A stretch of DNA of 7,024 nucleotides, from positions 1 through 7,024 of the forward strand of contig CAUZIZ010000229.1 of the NCBI GenBank assembly GCA_963579905.1. The letters are read 5' to 3'. The notes under the pieces were generated by a model that was not told the DNA's origin, searched no databases, and saw only the letters and a program-made list of their open reading frames with translations. Positions 1 to 6,847 of the stretch are shown one piece after another. Both the position numbers and the translations under genes were made by a program. Source of the DNA: CAUZIZ01 sp963579905. Its GTDB lineage: Bacteria > Acidobacteriota > UBA6911 > RPQK01 > JAJDTT01. Within the stretch, counting starts at the first letter, position 1. Every line of letters begins with the position of its first letter.

Positions 1-225
1 AACGGAGACATCAAGCAGACGACTCTTGGCGTCGAGTTTTTCCACCGTTCCCACCGCTTCTACGACGAGATACACCCACCGAAGAATGAAACTCCAAGAC
101 TCCAAAAGTGTAACCTATGTGCCCGGTGTGCCCGGCTCACCCTTCAAGCGGGAGCCGGTGTTTCGTCCCAGGATGCACGTTCTCTGCTGCGGAGGCTTGA
201 AGGGCCAACCAGGAAAGAACGGTGA
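1..225 (+). CDS. C-terminal end of an unidentified protein (5'-truncated)
   Basis: Phase 1 is open from the window edge to a TGA at 223-225, giving 74 residues. The best support is position: the TGA overlaps the ATG of the next gene as TGATG, a common arrangement in translationally coupled operons, including lpx operons. The product contains a short Cys-rich stretch (CNLCARCARL, about residues 43-52) and ends SLLRRLEGPTRKER. I do not recognise the family. An lpx-operon neighbour such as a sugar-nucleotide or Gfo/Idh-type enzyme would fit the context, but nothing in the residues shows it. An open run of this length can arise by chance, and phase 2 is also open here (26-286), so this call is tentative. 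Confidence 0.3.
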   Translation, partial: NGDIKQTTLGVEFFHRSHRFYDEIHPPKNETPRLQKCNLCARCARLTLQAGAGVSSQDARSLLRRLEGPTRKER

Positions 226-1444
226 TGCGTTTGGTCCCAGCTTCCTACGTCGGACATCCTTCTCGCATTTTCATCAGCGCCGGTGAAGTTTCTGGTGACA
301 TCACCGGATCCCATCTGGCGGAGGCCCTCCTGCGGGGCAACCCCGGGGTGAGACTATCCGGAGTAGGTGGGGAACGAATGAGGAGGGCCGGTGTCGAAGT
401 CCTTTTTGACACCAACCATCTGGGGTCCGTTGGTTTGAGCCAGTCGTTGAGCACGCTGCCCGGACTCAAACGGACGATTAGTGAGATTCGTTCACATCTG
501 AGCCGAAGTAGACCCGACGTAGCGGTACTGATCGGACACGAGGTCTTCCACATGTTCCTGGCTCGGTGGCTCAGGACCAAGGGTATTCCAATCGTTTCCT
601 ACTTCCCTCCCCAGGTCTGGTTATGGGGGAAGGTGGCCAGATGGATTGCCCCGGGGTTTGATCGGATACTGACTTCGTTTCCTGAGGAACATGACGTCTA
701 CCACGGGGTCGGCGGACGTGCAATCTTCGTCGGGCACTATCTGAGGGATGTGATCGGATCGGCTGATTCCGAGCGGCGTCAGGATATTCTCAGGAATCTT
801 CAACTGGGGGCGCAGGATAGGGTGGTGGGTTTGTTCCCTGGGAGCCGGGTTCAGGAGATCAAGACACTGCTGCCCCTTTTTCTGGATGTCGCTCAGAAGC
901 TGCTCGGGCGCGACAGGTCGCTTCGATTTGTCTTGCCTATCGCTGATGAGCTTTTCGAAGCCGAAATCCGGACGCTTGTAGCGCAGCTTCGGCTGGACGA
1001 CCGGATCTGATTGTGCCTCGGTGGTCGAGACACAATGATCGCTTCGGATGTCCTCTTGCTGTGCTCGGGAACGGCCACCCTGGAGGCCATGATTCTGGGC
1101 CGTCCGATGGTGATTGCATACAGAATCTCCTCGATCTCGAGAGCAGCTGTGAGGCTGCTGAGAGCGGTCGGCTTGATTGATACAGAGGCGATCGGGCTTC
1201 CCAATCTGCTGGCCCGAGCGAAGGTAGTCCCGGAGGTCTGCTTGGGTGAGATTCAAGCGTCCACGTTGGCATGCGAGCTTTGGTCAATTCTCGAGGATGC
1301 CCCAGACAGATCGAAATGAGCAAGACTCTGTTGGCTTTGGGCGACCTGCTGGGAGAGAGGGGAAGCTTAGAGAGAGCAGCGCTTGCGGTGTTGGGGCAGG
1401 TGCCTGGCCTCGGATCGGTGGAAGAAGCCAAAAAACGAACGTAG
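222..1444 (+). pseudogene. lpxB: Lipid-A-disaccharide synthase-like (GT19/LpxB family), disrupted
   Basis: LpxB joins UDP-2,3-diacylglucosamine to lipid X at the inner membrane to give lipid A disaccharide. Start candidates are GTG 222 and ATG 225; AGGAAAG at 211-217 suits ATG 225. Numbering from ATG 225, the family landmarks are GEVSGD (20-25), PQVWLW, FVGHYLRD and FPGSRVQEI. After the break come CSGTATLEAM and LPNLLARAKVVPE. Two lesions interrupt it: an in-frame TGA at 1008-1010, after which homology resumes in the same phase, and a frame change at AAA 1314-1316. The C-terminal 42 codons (LLALGDLLGERGSLERAALA) therefore read from ATG 1316 to TAG 1442-1444. Repaired length is about 400 residues, near the family norm. 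The canonical catalytic Asp of the IDxPDFN motif is replaced by Gly104 (LIGHEVFH), and the usual WAWR reads WLWG. It may be a divergent paralogue rather than true LpxB. Confidence 0.85.
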
Positions 1445-1624
1445 CATGGGCATGCAGCCAAGCGGAAAAGGGGACCTGAGAAAGGGACAGGCTGTTTCCT
1501 GGGGTAGTCCGAGCACGGTTGTGCTTGCCAGGACGTATCCGAGCGTGGTGTGGTCTAATGCCTGTGCTGTTCTGGTCTATCCGAGCACACGCATCTATCG
1601 CGGACAACAAGGAGCCGATTGGTT
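1445..1624 (+). other. Intergenic region with short repeats and small hairpins
   Basis: No gene is seen between the lpxB-like TAG and the TPP enzyme. The 5' end carries the interrupted palindrome GCATG-GG-CATGC (1444-1455). At 1464-1499 is a purine-rich stretch bounded by GGAAA and TTTCC that holds two related units, AAAGGGGACCTG and AAAGGGACAGGC. TCCGAGC occurs three times, at 1508, 1538 and 1580, the first and last extended to TCCGAGCAC. The first copy overlaps a small hairpin, AGCAC-GGTT-GTGCT (1512-1525). TGGTCTA occurs at 1551 and 1573. The repeats lie just upstream of the TPP gene, so operator sites are possible. I could not find a convincing -35/-10 pair. Confidence 0.4.
1609..1614 (+). 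promoter_or_regulatory. Shine-Dalgarno site that decides the TPP enzyme start
   Basis: AAGGAG lies 10 bases before ATG 1625 but only 4 bases before the in-frame TTG at 1619. The spacing favours ATG 1625 as the start. Confidence 0.6.
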
Positions 1625-3313
1625 ATGCCCAAGATGACAGGAGCCCGATTTCTTGCCGAGACACTTCATGGATACGGCGTCACTCACTTCTTCTTCATGC
1701 CCGTCATCATTCCCGAGGCCATGCCCGAACTGGAGCGATTAGGTATCACGCGAATCATGACGCACGGAGAAAAAGCAGCCGCCTACATGGCGGACGCTTA
1801 CGGTCGGGTCAAACACGGCATTGGCGTCTGTGGGGCGCAGTCGGTCGGTGCCGTCAACCTGGCTGCGGGATTGCAAGATGCCTACCTGGCATGTTCACCG
1901 GTCATCGCCCTCACCGGCCGGCTTCCACAGATCCAACAATACCGCAATGCCTATCAGGAGGTTGACCACACCGGACCCTTCAGCGCAGTGACCAAGTACA
2001 GTGTGTCGGTTACCGATGTCGAGCAGCTGCCTCTGTTTCTTCGTCAGGCAATCCGGGAGGCTACTTCCTCAACGCCACGGCCAGCGCATCTGGATCTTGC
2101 TGGGATAGCTGCGAGCGATGTCATGAATGGTGTGTCAGACCTTGAGGTAGTCGTCGAGGCGCCCTTTACCCAGGTGCCTCCGTTCCGGCCTGAGCCGGAC
2201 CTGGAGGCAGTCCAAGCCGCGGTCCAGCTGTTGCGGGAGGCGGAACGGCCGGTTGTCGTGGCGGGTGGTGGTGTTAACGTTTCTGGGGCGGGGCGGGAGT
2301 TGGTCGAGCTGTCGGAGGTACTCGGCTTGCCAGTCATCACGGCGCTCAACGCCAAGCAGACATTTCCCTACGACCATCCACACGCGGTCGGGGTTTCCGG
2401 CCTCTACTCTCGAGCCTGCGCCAACCAGACGCTGGCCGAGGCGGACATTGTCTTCTTTGTGGGCAGTCATACGGGAGGACAAGTGACCAACGAATGGCGT
2501 ATCCCGCGATCAGGCACTCGCACAATCCAGCTCGATATCAATCCGGCCGAGCTGGGACGTTCATTCCCGATTACCCTGGGCCTACAGGGGGATGCGCGAT
2601 CGTCGCTTCGTAAGTTGATCGAGGTCGCGAGCGCAACATCGTCCCCGGCGCCAAGCGAGTTGCGCTCCCAGTGGATTGTACGCGTGCAACAGTTGGTTCG
2701 GGATTGGAAGGCCAGCATTGCACCTCTGGAAGACTCTGAAGATCTTCCCATGAGACCAGAACGCCTCTGCAAGGAGCTAACCGATCTGCTCCCGAGCGAC
2801 GCGGTGCTAGTCTCCGATACAGGACACTCCGGGATCTGGACGGGGACCGTGCTGGACCTGACGTCCCCTGATCAGTCTTACATCCGCTGTGCTGGATCTC
2901 TCGGCTGGGGGCTGCCAGCGGCAATCGGGGCCAAGTGCGCGGTGCCCGACCGGCCCGTGATCTGCTTCACGGGCGATGGCGGTATCTGGTACCACCTGAC
3001 CGAACTGGACACCGCACTGCGCTATGGCATCAACACCGTGACGTTGGTAAATAACAACGCCTCGCTCAATCAGGAGCGAGATCTCAACGAAACGATCTAC
3101 GGAGGTCGGCAGCCCGGTTCGGACCAACTCTGGAGGCTGAGCAATGCGGATTTCGCCAAGATTGCGGAATCGATGGGCTGTTTTGGAATCCAGGTCAACA
3201 AGCCCAGCGAGCTCAACAGTGCCCTGGACCAGGCGCTAGCTGCGGGTAAACCCGCAGTGATCGACGTCAAGACCCATATCGAGGGAATCGCTCCTCCGGC
3301 ATGGGATGGATAG
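1625..3313 (+). CDS. Thiamine-diphosphate-dependent enzyme, acetolactate synthase-like
   Basis: 562 residues, the usual size for the acetolactate synthase/benzoylformate decarboxylase/oxalyl-CoA decarboxylase superfamily, which uses ThDP to cleave or join C-C bonds next to a carbonyl. The three domains are in normal order. The N-terminal pyrimidine-binding domain has catalytic Glu49 in HGEKAAAYMADAYGR, then the GAQSVGAVNLAAGLQDA and RNAYQEVDH segments. The central domain has VVVAGGGVN and ADIVFFVGSHTG. The C-terminal pyrophosphate-binding domain has the GDG (450-452) to NN (476-477) motif. A common FGxPG loop near residue 23 reads FFMPV here, so the substrate may be unusual; I cannot assign one, and no small regulatory subunit gene is nearby. 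The gene looks intact. Its TAG stop is 8 bases from the stop of the convergent desaturase. A true anabolic acetolactate synthase is possible but not favoured. Confidence 0.9.
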   Translation: MPKMTGARFLAETLHGYGVTHFFFMPVIIPEAMPELERLGITRIMTHGEKAAAYMADAYGRVKHGIGVCGAQSVGAVNLAAGLQDAYLACSPVIALTGRLPQIQQYRNAYQEVDHTGPFSAVTKYSVSVTDVEQLPLFLRQAIREATSSTPRPAHLDLAGIAASDVMNGVSDLEVVVEAPFTQVPPFRPEPDLEAVQAAVQLLREAERPVVVAGGGVNVSGAGRELVELSEVLGLPVITALNAKQTFPYDHPHAVGVSGLYSRACANQTLAEADIVFFVGSHTGGQVTNEWRIPRSGTRTIQLDINPAELGRSFPITLGLQGDARSSLRKLIEVASATSSPAPSELRSQWIVRVQQLVRDWKASIAPLEDSEDLPMRPERLCKELTDLLPSDAVLVSDTGHSGIWTGTVLDLTSPDQSYIRCAGSLGWGLPAAIGAKCAVPDRPVICFTGDGGIWYHLTELDTALRYGINTVTLVNNNASLNQERDLNETIYGGRQPGSDQLWRLSNADFAKIAESMGCFGIQVNKPSELNSALDQALAAGKPAVIDVKTHIEGIAPPAWDG

Positions 3314-3321
3314 AGCTGGAC

Positions 3322-4242
3322 CTATCCTCCCTCCTGGCCTTGCTGCTGCGTTTGGTGAGTCTTTACATCCCAAACCAGTCCGACGACCCTCAACATTCGG
3401 ATGACGAGATACGTCAGGTCGAATTCCCACCAGCGATGACGGTGAACGGCGGACACTGGATAGGCGTGATGATTGTTGTGCCAGCCCTCGCCATGTGTCA
3501 GAAACCCAACGAGCAGATGATTGCGGCTGTTCTCTTCCGTGTCGTAATTACGGTAACCCAAACGGTGCGTTACTGAGTTGACCGACCAGGTGTTGTGCCA
3601 TTGCAGAACGGTGCGAACGAAGACGCCCCAGATCAGCAGGCTCGAGCCGAATTGGATGCCCCCAAAATATTCACCGCTAGCATACCAGCCGATTGCCAGC
3701 CCCACGACGAAGAACAGTGTGACGTGGGCCAGATAGATGATCGGCCAGTTCTTGGCTTCCAACCGAAGGTAGAAGCGATCGCGCAGCAAGTCGGGAGCAT
3801 AGCGGTCGTAGAAATCGAGAAGCCTACCTGTATGGTCGTCGCTGCGCGAGAGTACCCAACCGACGTGGCTCCATAGAAAGCTTACAAGGGGGCTATGATG
3901 GTCGGGTCGGGTGTCCGGGTGTTGGTGGTGGAATCTGTGGATGGCGACCCAGCGTGCGGGCGCATATTGTTGGAGACAACATACGCCCAACAGTGCAAAG
4001 AACTTCTCCAACCACTTAGGACAGCAGAACCCTCGATGGGTCAACAACCGGTGATATCCGATGTTGATGCCCAGCATCCCGAAGACATAGATTTCAAGCA
4101 CCGTGAGCACCACTCCGGTCCAGCTGAAAAACCAAGGGAGCAGCGCCAAGAGCGCCAGTAAATGGATAATGATGACGCTAGCGGCATAACGCCAGTCGAT
4201 CCTGAGCGGCTGCGTGGCCTCCGGGTGCTCAAGCTGTTGCAA
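3322..4242 (-). CDS. Fatty acid desaturase, SCD/acyl-CoA delta-9 type
   Basis: A 306-residue integral membrane di-iron desaturase that inserts a cis double bond into a saturated acyl chain. All histidine clusters are present: HRLLTH (64-69), HRFHH (102-106) and HGEGWHNNHH (250-259), plus NSVTH (222-226), which also belongs to the SCD metal site. Hydrophobic segments lie at about 20-40, 43-60, 168-186 and 198-212, matching the four-helix topology. The WVAIHRFHH and SPLVSFLWSHVGW context is typical of bacterial delta-9 desaturases acting on acyl-CoA or acyl-ACP. The start is taken as TTG 4242: an in-frame TGA lies six codons upstream and no in-frame ATG or GTG occurs in the first 40 codons. AAAGG lies about 8 bases upstream. 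The gene is intact and convergent with the TPP enzyme. Regiochemistry cannot be read from sequence. Confidence 0.93.
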   Translation of the reverse strand: MQQLEHPEATQPLRIDWRYAASVIIIHLLALLALLPWFFSWTGVVLTVLEIYVFGMLGINIGYHRLLTHRGFCCPKWLEKFFALLGVCCLQQYAPARWVAIHRFHHQHPDTRPDHHSPLVSFLWSHVGWVLSRSDDHTGRLLDFYDRYAPDLLRDRFYLRLEAKNWPIIYLAHVTLFFVVGLAIGWYASGEYFGGIQFGSSLLIWGVFVRTVLQWHNTWSVNSVTHRLGYRNYDTEENSRNHLLVGFLTHGEGWHNNHHAYPVSAVHRHRWWEFDLTYLVIRMLRVVGLVWDVKTHQTQQQGQEGG

Positions 4243-4257
4243 AGGAGGAGCCTTTCG

Positions 4258-4374
4258 TCAATATCCCGCTGTCGTCAAGGTAAACTGCATCACGTCCACA
4301 TGGCGGGAGTGAAATCGTTGGGCGCAGCCAGTAAGATACTTCATAAAGCGGTCGAGGATCTCTTGTCCCATCAT
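4258..4374 (-). CDS. Possible small ORF upstream of the desaturase (38 aa)
   Basis: From ATG-ATG at 4374-4369 the frame runs 38 codons (begins MMGQEILDRFMKYLTG, ends QFTLTTAGY) to TGA at 4258-4260, 15 bases before the desaturase TTG and in the same phase. I recognise no family. No Shine-Dalgarno is visible before the ATG pair; the preceding bases are CACCTCC. It could be a leader peptide, a remnant of a gene end, or chance. Adding it to the desaturase by stop readthrough is unnecessary, because the desaturase already has family-typical length. Confidence 0.22.
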   Translation of the reverse strand: MMGQEILDRFMKYLTGCAQRFHSRHVDVMQFTLTTAGY

Positions 4375-4515
4375 GGAGGTGTCAGGAATTGATTCACTTC
4401 AACCCCGGGGTCCCAGTGACGCACGTGGATGTCCTCTTCTACACGTCTGGCTCCATGGCATACATTTCATGGCTGGAAGCCGGATCATTCGAGAAAGAAA
4501 CTTGGAATTCCGGTC
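4375..4515. other. Non-coding stretch upstream of the desaturase region
   Basis: No gene is supported on either strand. The only structure seen is the 10-base palindrome ACCCCGGGGT at 4402-4411. The stretch lies between the possible small ORF and the paired-hairpin element. It probably holds the desaturase promoter, but I could not pick out one. Confidence 0.4.
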
Positions 4516-4594
4516 GTGGCGGCGGTCTCCAGGCCGCCGTGTATCGAGCCAAAGGCTCGAAAGAAGAGTACTTCGGCCTGGAGACCGAAGCCAC
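4516..4594. repeat. Inverted-repeat element: three hairpins with complementary loops
   Basis: Hairpin 1 is CGGCGG (4520-4525), loop TCTCCAGG (4526-4533), CCGCCG (4534-4539). Hairpin 2 is TCGAGCC-AAA-GGCTCGA (4544-4560). Hairpin 3 is CTTCGG (4571-4576), loop CCTGGAGA (4577-4584), CCGAAG (4585-4590). Every stem is perfect. The loops of hairpins 1 and 3 are exact reverse complements, so they could kiss, or the arms could instead form one long stem: 4516-4536 pairs with 4574-4594 over 21 bases with two mismatches. The stems of hairpins 1 and 3 differ at two positions yet each stays paired. The element starts 33 bases downstream of the DUF1553 stop on the - strand and upstream of the desaturase. 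There is no U-run, so a simple intrinsic terminator is unlikely. A dispersed palindromic (REP/MITE-like) element or a structured RNA are the main options. Confidence 0.75.
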
Positions 4595-4626
4595 GCCGAC
4601 CAGCCGGAACCAAATGAATTTTCGTC

Positions 4627-5942
4627 CTAGTCCAGGTAGATGAACTCGTTGGTGGCGAGAAGCGTTTGGCAAAGATTGGTCAAAGCAGCCTCGGAAGCCT
4701 CCCCGGGTGCTGCGTTGGCCAGCCGGTAGTTCTTTTCTTGCTGGTTCAGGTGGTCCTGAGAGATCCGGGTTTCGTCCGCTGCTGGAGGGCGGGAGAGTAT
4801 CATCAAGTCAGCCAACTCCACGCTCCGTTTGGAATTACCCGCAGCCCGCTCCAAGACCCGCTGCGCCAGCTTGGAAGTGTGTCTCAGCAGGAACGGATCA
4901 TTCATGAGCGTCAACGACTGCAAAGGTGTCACCGAGTTGGTTCGCTTGGTGCAGTTGACCTGTACCTTGGGGTAATCGAAGGTCTCCAGAAAATTGAGCG
5001 GATAGTTCCTTCGCGCCAGGATGTAGAGGCTGCGGCGAAACGGTGCGCTTTGATCGGTATCCTTGTTCGAGATCTTCTGCAGGCCGCTGGAATCGTGTTC
5101 CAATAGCAGTGCAGGTCCTCCCAGTGTCCGATCCAGCTTGCCGCTCGCGACCAGGATCGCATCCCTTATGGTTTCAGCTTCTCAGCGGCGGTTCCCCCAG
5201 TCTGGCGCAGCGATTGCCGGTATACACTCGAGGTCAGGATCATCTTGTGCAGGCGTTTCAGGGTCCAACCCTGTTCCATGAAATCCACCGCCAACCAGTC
5301 CAATAGCTCAGGATGCGTAGGAGCTGCTCCCATCCGCCCGAAATTTCCGGGGGTCGCTACGATTCCCCGGCCGAAGTGGTGGTACCAGACTCGATTGATG
5401 ATGACCCGCGCCGTCAAAGGGTGTTCACGACTCGTCAGCCAACGAGCCAGGCCGAGTCGGTAGCTGCTGGTCTCCCCCCGGGGTGTCGTGCGGCTTCGCG
5501 ATGGTGTCTCCTCCGGGAGGGCTGAGGACCGTGAGGACGCCTGGTGTGACCCTTGGACCAGGTGATTCGATGTCTCCCCGCTGCAGAAGACGGGTTACAG
5601 GGGGAGGCCCTACATCACTCAAGGCCTGGATCTTGTTGAAGGAACGGCGATACCCCTCCAGCGTATCGATTCGCTTTTTCAACTTGGAGCCCTCGGCTCG
5701 ATCCTCCTCACTGAGGGCCGTTTCTACCTCCTCCGGTTTCACCTCGAGGAGCTCCTTGAATTTCTTGGCCAGATACTCCTGAACCTCGCTGCGCTTCTCT
5801 TCCGGAATCTGGAGGGCAGCCTTCACATCGGAGCGTACCTCGGCAGAGACCTGGAGAAGCTTCTCATCGAGAAGGCGCTCTTTATAGGGGCAACGAGAGC
5901 TGACAGCTTTTCCTGGAGCTCCTTCTGGGGACCATCAATCTC
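4627..5942 (-). pseudogene. DUF1553 (PSD1 family) C-terminal part, frameshifted
   Basis: C-terminal portion of a planctomycete-type DUF1549/DUF1553 protein, usually a large exported protein of unknown role that often carries cytochrome-like and DUF1549 domains. Only about 440 residues remain; signal peptide and DUF1549 are missing. Recognisable segments in order are KIQALSDVGPPPVTRLLQRGD, TARVIINRVWYHHFGRGIV, HPELLDWLAVDFMEQGW, ILTSSVYRQS, RRSLYILARRNYPL, TNSVTPLQSLTLMNDPF and the typical end NEFIYLD before TAG 4627-4629. Three frame breaks interrupt it: AAA 5881-5883 (restored by one more A), a six-G run 5474-5479 (restored by one fewer G), and AAA 5172-5174 (restored by one more A). A stretch usually found between YRQS and IRDAIL also looks shortened. 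The 5' end is fused in frame to a DUF1501 fragment. Confidence 0.88.
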
Positions 5943-6167
5943 CGCCTTGTAGCCGAACTCGTCGATTTTCCCATAGGTTAGCCCGGGTTTGAAGCCACCA
6001 CCCGCGAACAATAAGGTAAAAGCGTTGCGGTTGTGATCCCTTCCGTAAGAGTTCTGGGTCGTTGGCAGACGTCCGAACTCGCCGGCCCACATGACGATGG
6101 TGCTCTCCAACAGGCCCCGGCCTTTCAGGTCCTTGATCAAGGCTGAAGCCTGTATTCGAGAAGCGCG
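5943..6167 (-). pseudogene. DUF1501 protein, internal/C-terminal fragment
   Basis: DUF1501 proteins are secreted, sulfatase-like-fold proteins usually encoded next to DUF1553 genes. The fragment reads ASALIKDLKGRGLLESTIV, MWAGEFGRLPTTQ, GRDHNRNAFTLLFAGGGF and LTYGKIDEFGYKA, which are the most conserved segments of the family's C-terminal region. The phase opens after TAG 6168-6170, with no proper start, so the N-terminal three quarters are absent. The usual ending (a VHDLHATILH-like segment and about 40 further residues) is also missing; instead the frame passes straight into DUF1553 sequence at about 5943. DUF1501 normally follows DUF1553; here the order is reversed, as if two neighbouring gene pairs had recombined. 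No function can be expected. Confidence 0.85.
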
Positions 6168-6847
6168 CTAAAGCAGGCTCCGGCATCTGCTTGCTCGCTA
6201 CAGGACTCGCCCTTCCTACTGATGGGTTTCAGGCCTAACTCCCGTGCAGCTCGTCGGATTCGCTCGAGGCGACGCTCCACCGGGAAGAACCGGGTGCCCT
6301 CGGGGTCGGGACGAGTGACGTTGGCCATCTCGTAGACATCGAATCCGGCGAGCCGCGGATCACTGGATACAGCCTTCATGTCCGAGACGTACTCATCGAT
6401 TCCGATGGTCCGGCTCACATAGCGGTTGAGGTAGACCGGCAGTTCCAGTTCCCCGGTCAACTCAAGCATATCCCGGACCACCGGGTCGTTGAAAACCTTC
6501 AAAAGACGGCTCCGGTCTGGATCTCCACCCGGAGGATCTTCGATGGCTTCGAACCAACTGGTTTGAAGCGTGGCGCCATCCAGCAGACCGGATCTCAGCC
6601 AATCTTGCCACTGGAATGAGACGTTGGCCGGGAAGCCCATCAACTGTCCGTGGAACGGATCGGGCCGGAAAGCCTCGGCGTGCAGGTGTGTCTGCATCTT
6701 TCCACCAGCTCTGCGAACGCGGCAACTGGCCTCGCTGACAAAGCCGGTATATTGCTGTCCACGAATCTGCGAAAGAAGCGTAAGGTCATAGGAGCCACCA
6801 GTAGGATCTCCATGTTTATTGGGGTATTCACGTAACTCAAGTTGCGA
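6137..6847 (-). pseudogene. C-terminal part of a probable TIM-barrel glycosyl-hydrolase-like protein
   Basis: One phase is open from 6847 to TGA 6137-6139, about 236 codons, preceded by TAG 6848-6850 and lacking a plausible gene start (ATG 6695 is internal). The protein-like text is clear: KMQTHLHAEAFRPDPFHGQL, MGFPANVSFQWQDWL, GLLDGATLQTSWFEAIEDPP, VYLNRYVSRTIGIDEYVSD and GFDVYEMANVTRPDPEGTRF. Alternating strand and helix segments with aromatic and acidic residues suggest the second half of a TIM barrel, resembling glycosyl-hydrolase-like (GHL10-type) proteins of planctomycetes; this family call is from memory and tentative. The N-terminal half is missing and abuts transposase sequence. The last 10-15 codons overlap the DUF1501 fragment in another phase and probably lie beyond the junction. 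Confidence 0.6.

Noticed and set aside
26..286. + strand open frame overlapping the start of the lpxB-like gene
   Set aside because: It has no recognisable domain and overlaps the lpxB start by about 60 bases; the phase ending in TGATG fits better.
1008..1010. UGA recoding (to Trp, Gly or selenocysteine) to explain the TGA inside the lpxB-like gene
   Set aside because: The TPP enzyme and desaturase encode many Trp with TGG and contain no in-frame TGA, and no selenocysteine insertion structure was seen just after 1010. A nonsense change or sequence error is simpler.
621..1256. Long antisense open frame opposite the lpxB-like gene
   Set aside because: It is low-complexity, charge-rich text with no family resemblance and mirrors the real gene's codon pattern.
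1308..1322. Programmed -1 frameshift at TCGAAATGAG
   Set aside because: There is no X-XXY-YYZ slippery heptamer and no evident downstream stem, and similar AAA lesions occur in an obvious pseudogene.
4439..4672. - strand open frame across the paired-hairpin element
   Set aside because: Its residues are a by-product of translating the inverted repeat (Arg/Pro-rich), with no independent coding evidence.
6640..6840. - strand open frame opposite phase in the hydrolase-like remnant
   Set aside because: The neighbouring phase reads more convincingly through RRAGGKMQTHLHAEAFRP without needing a frameshift.
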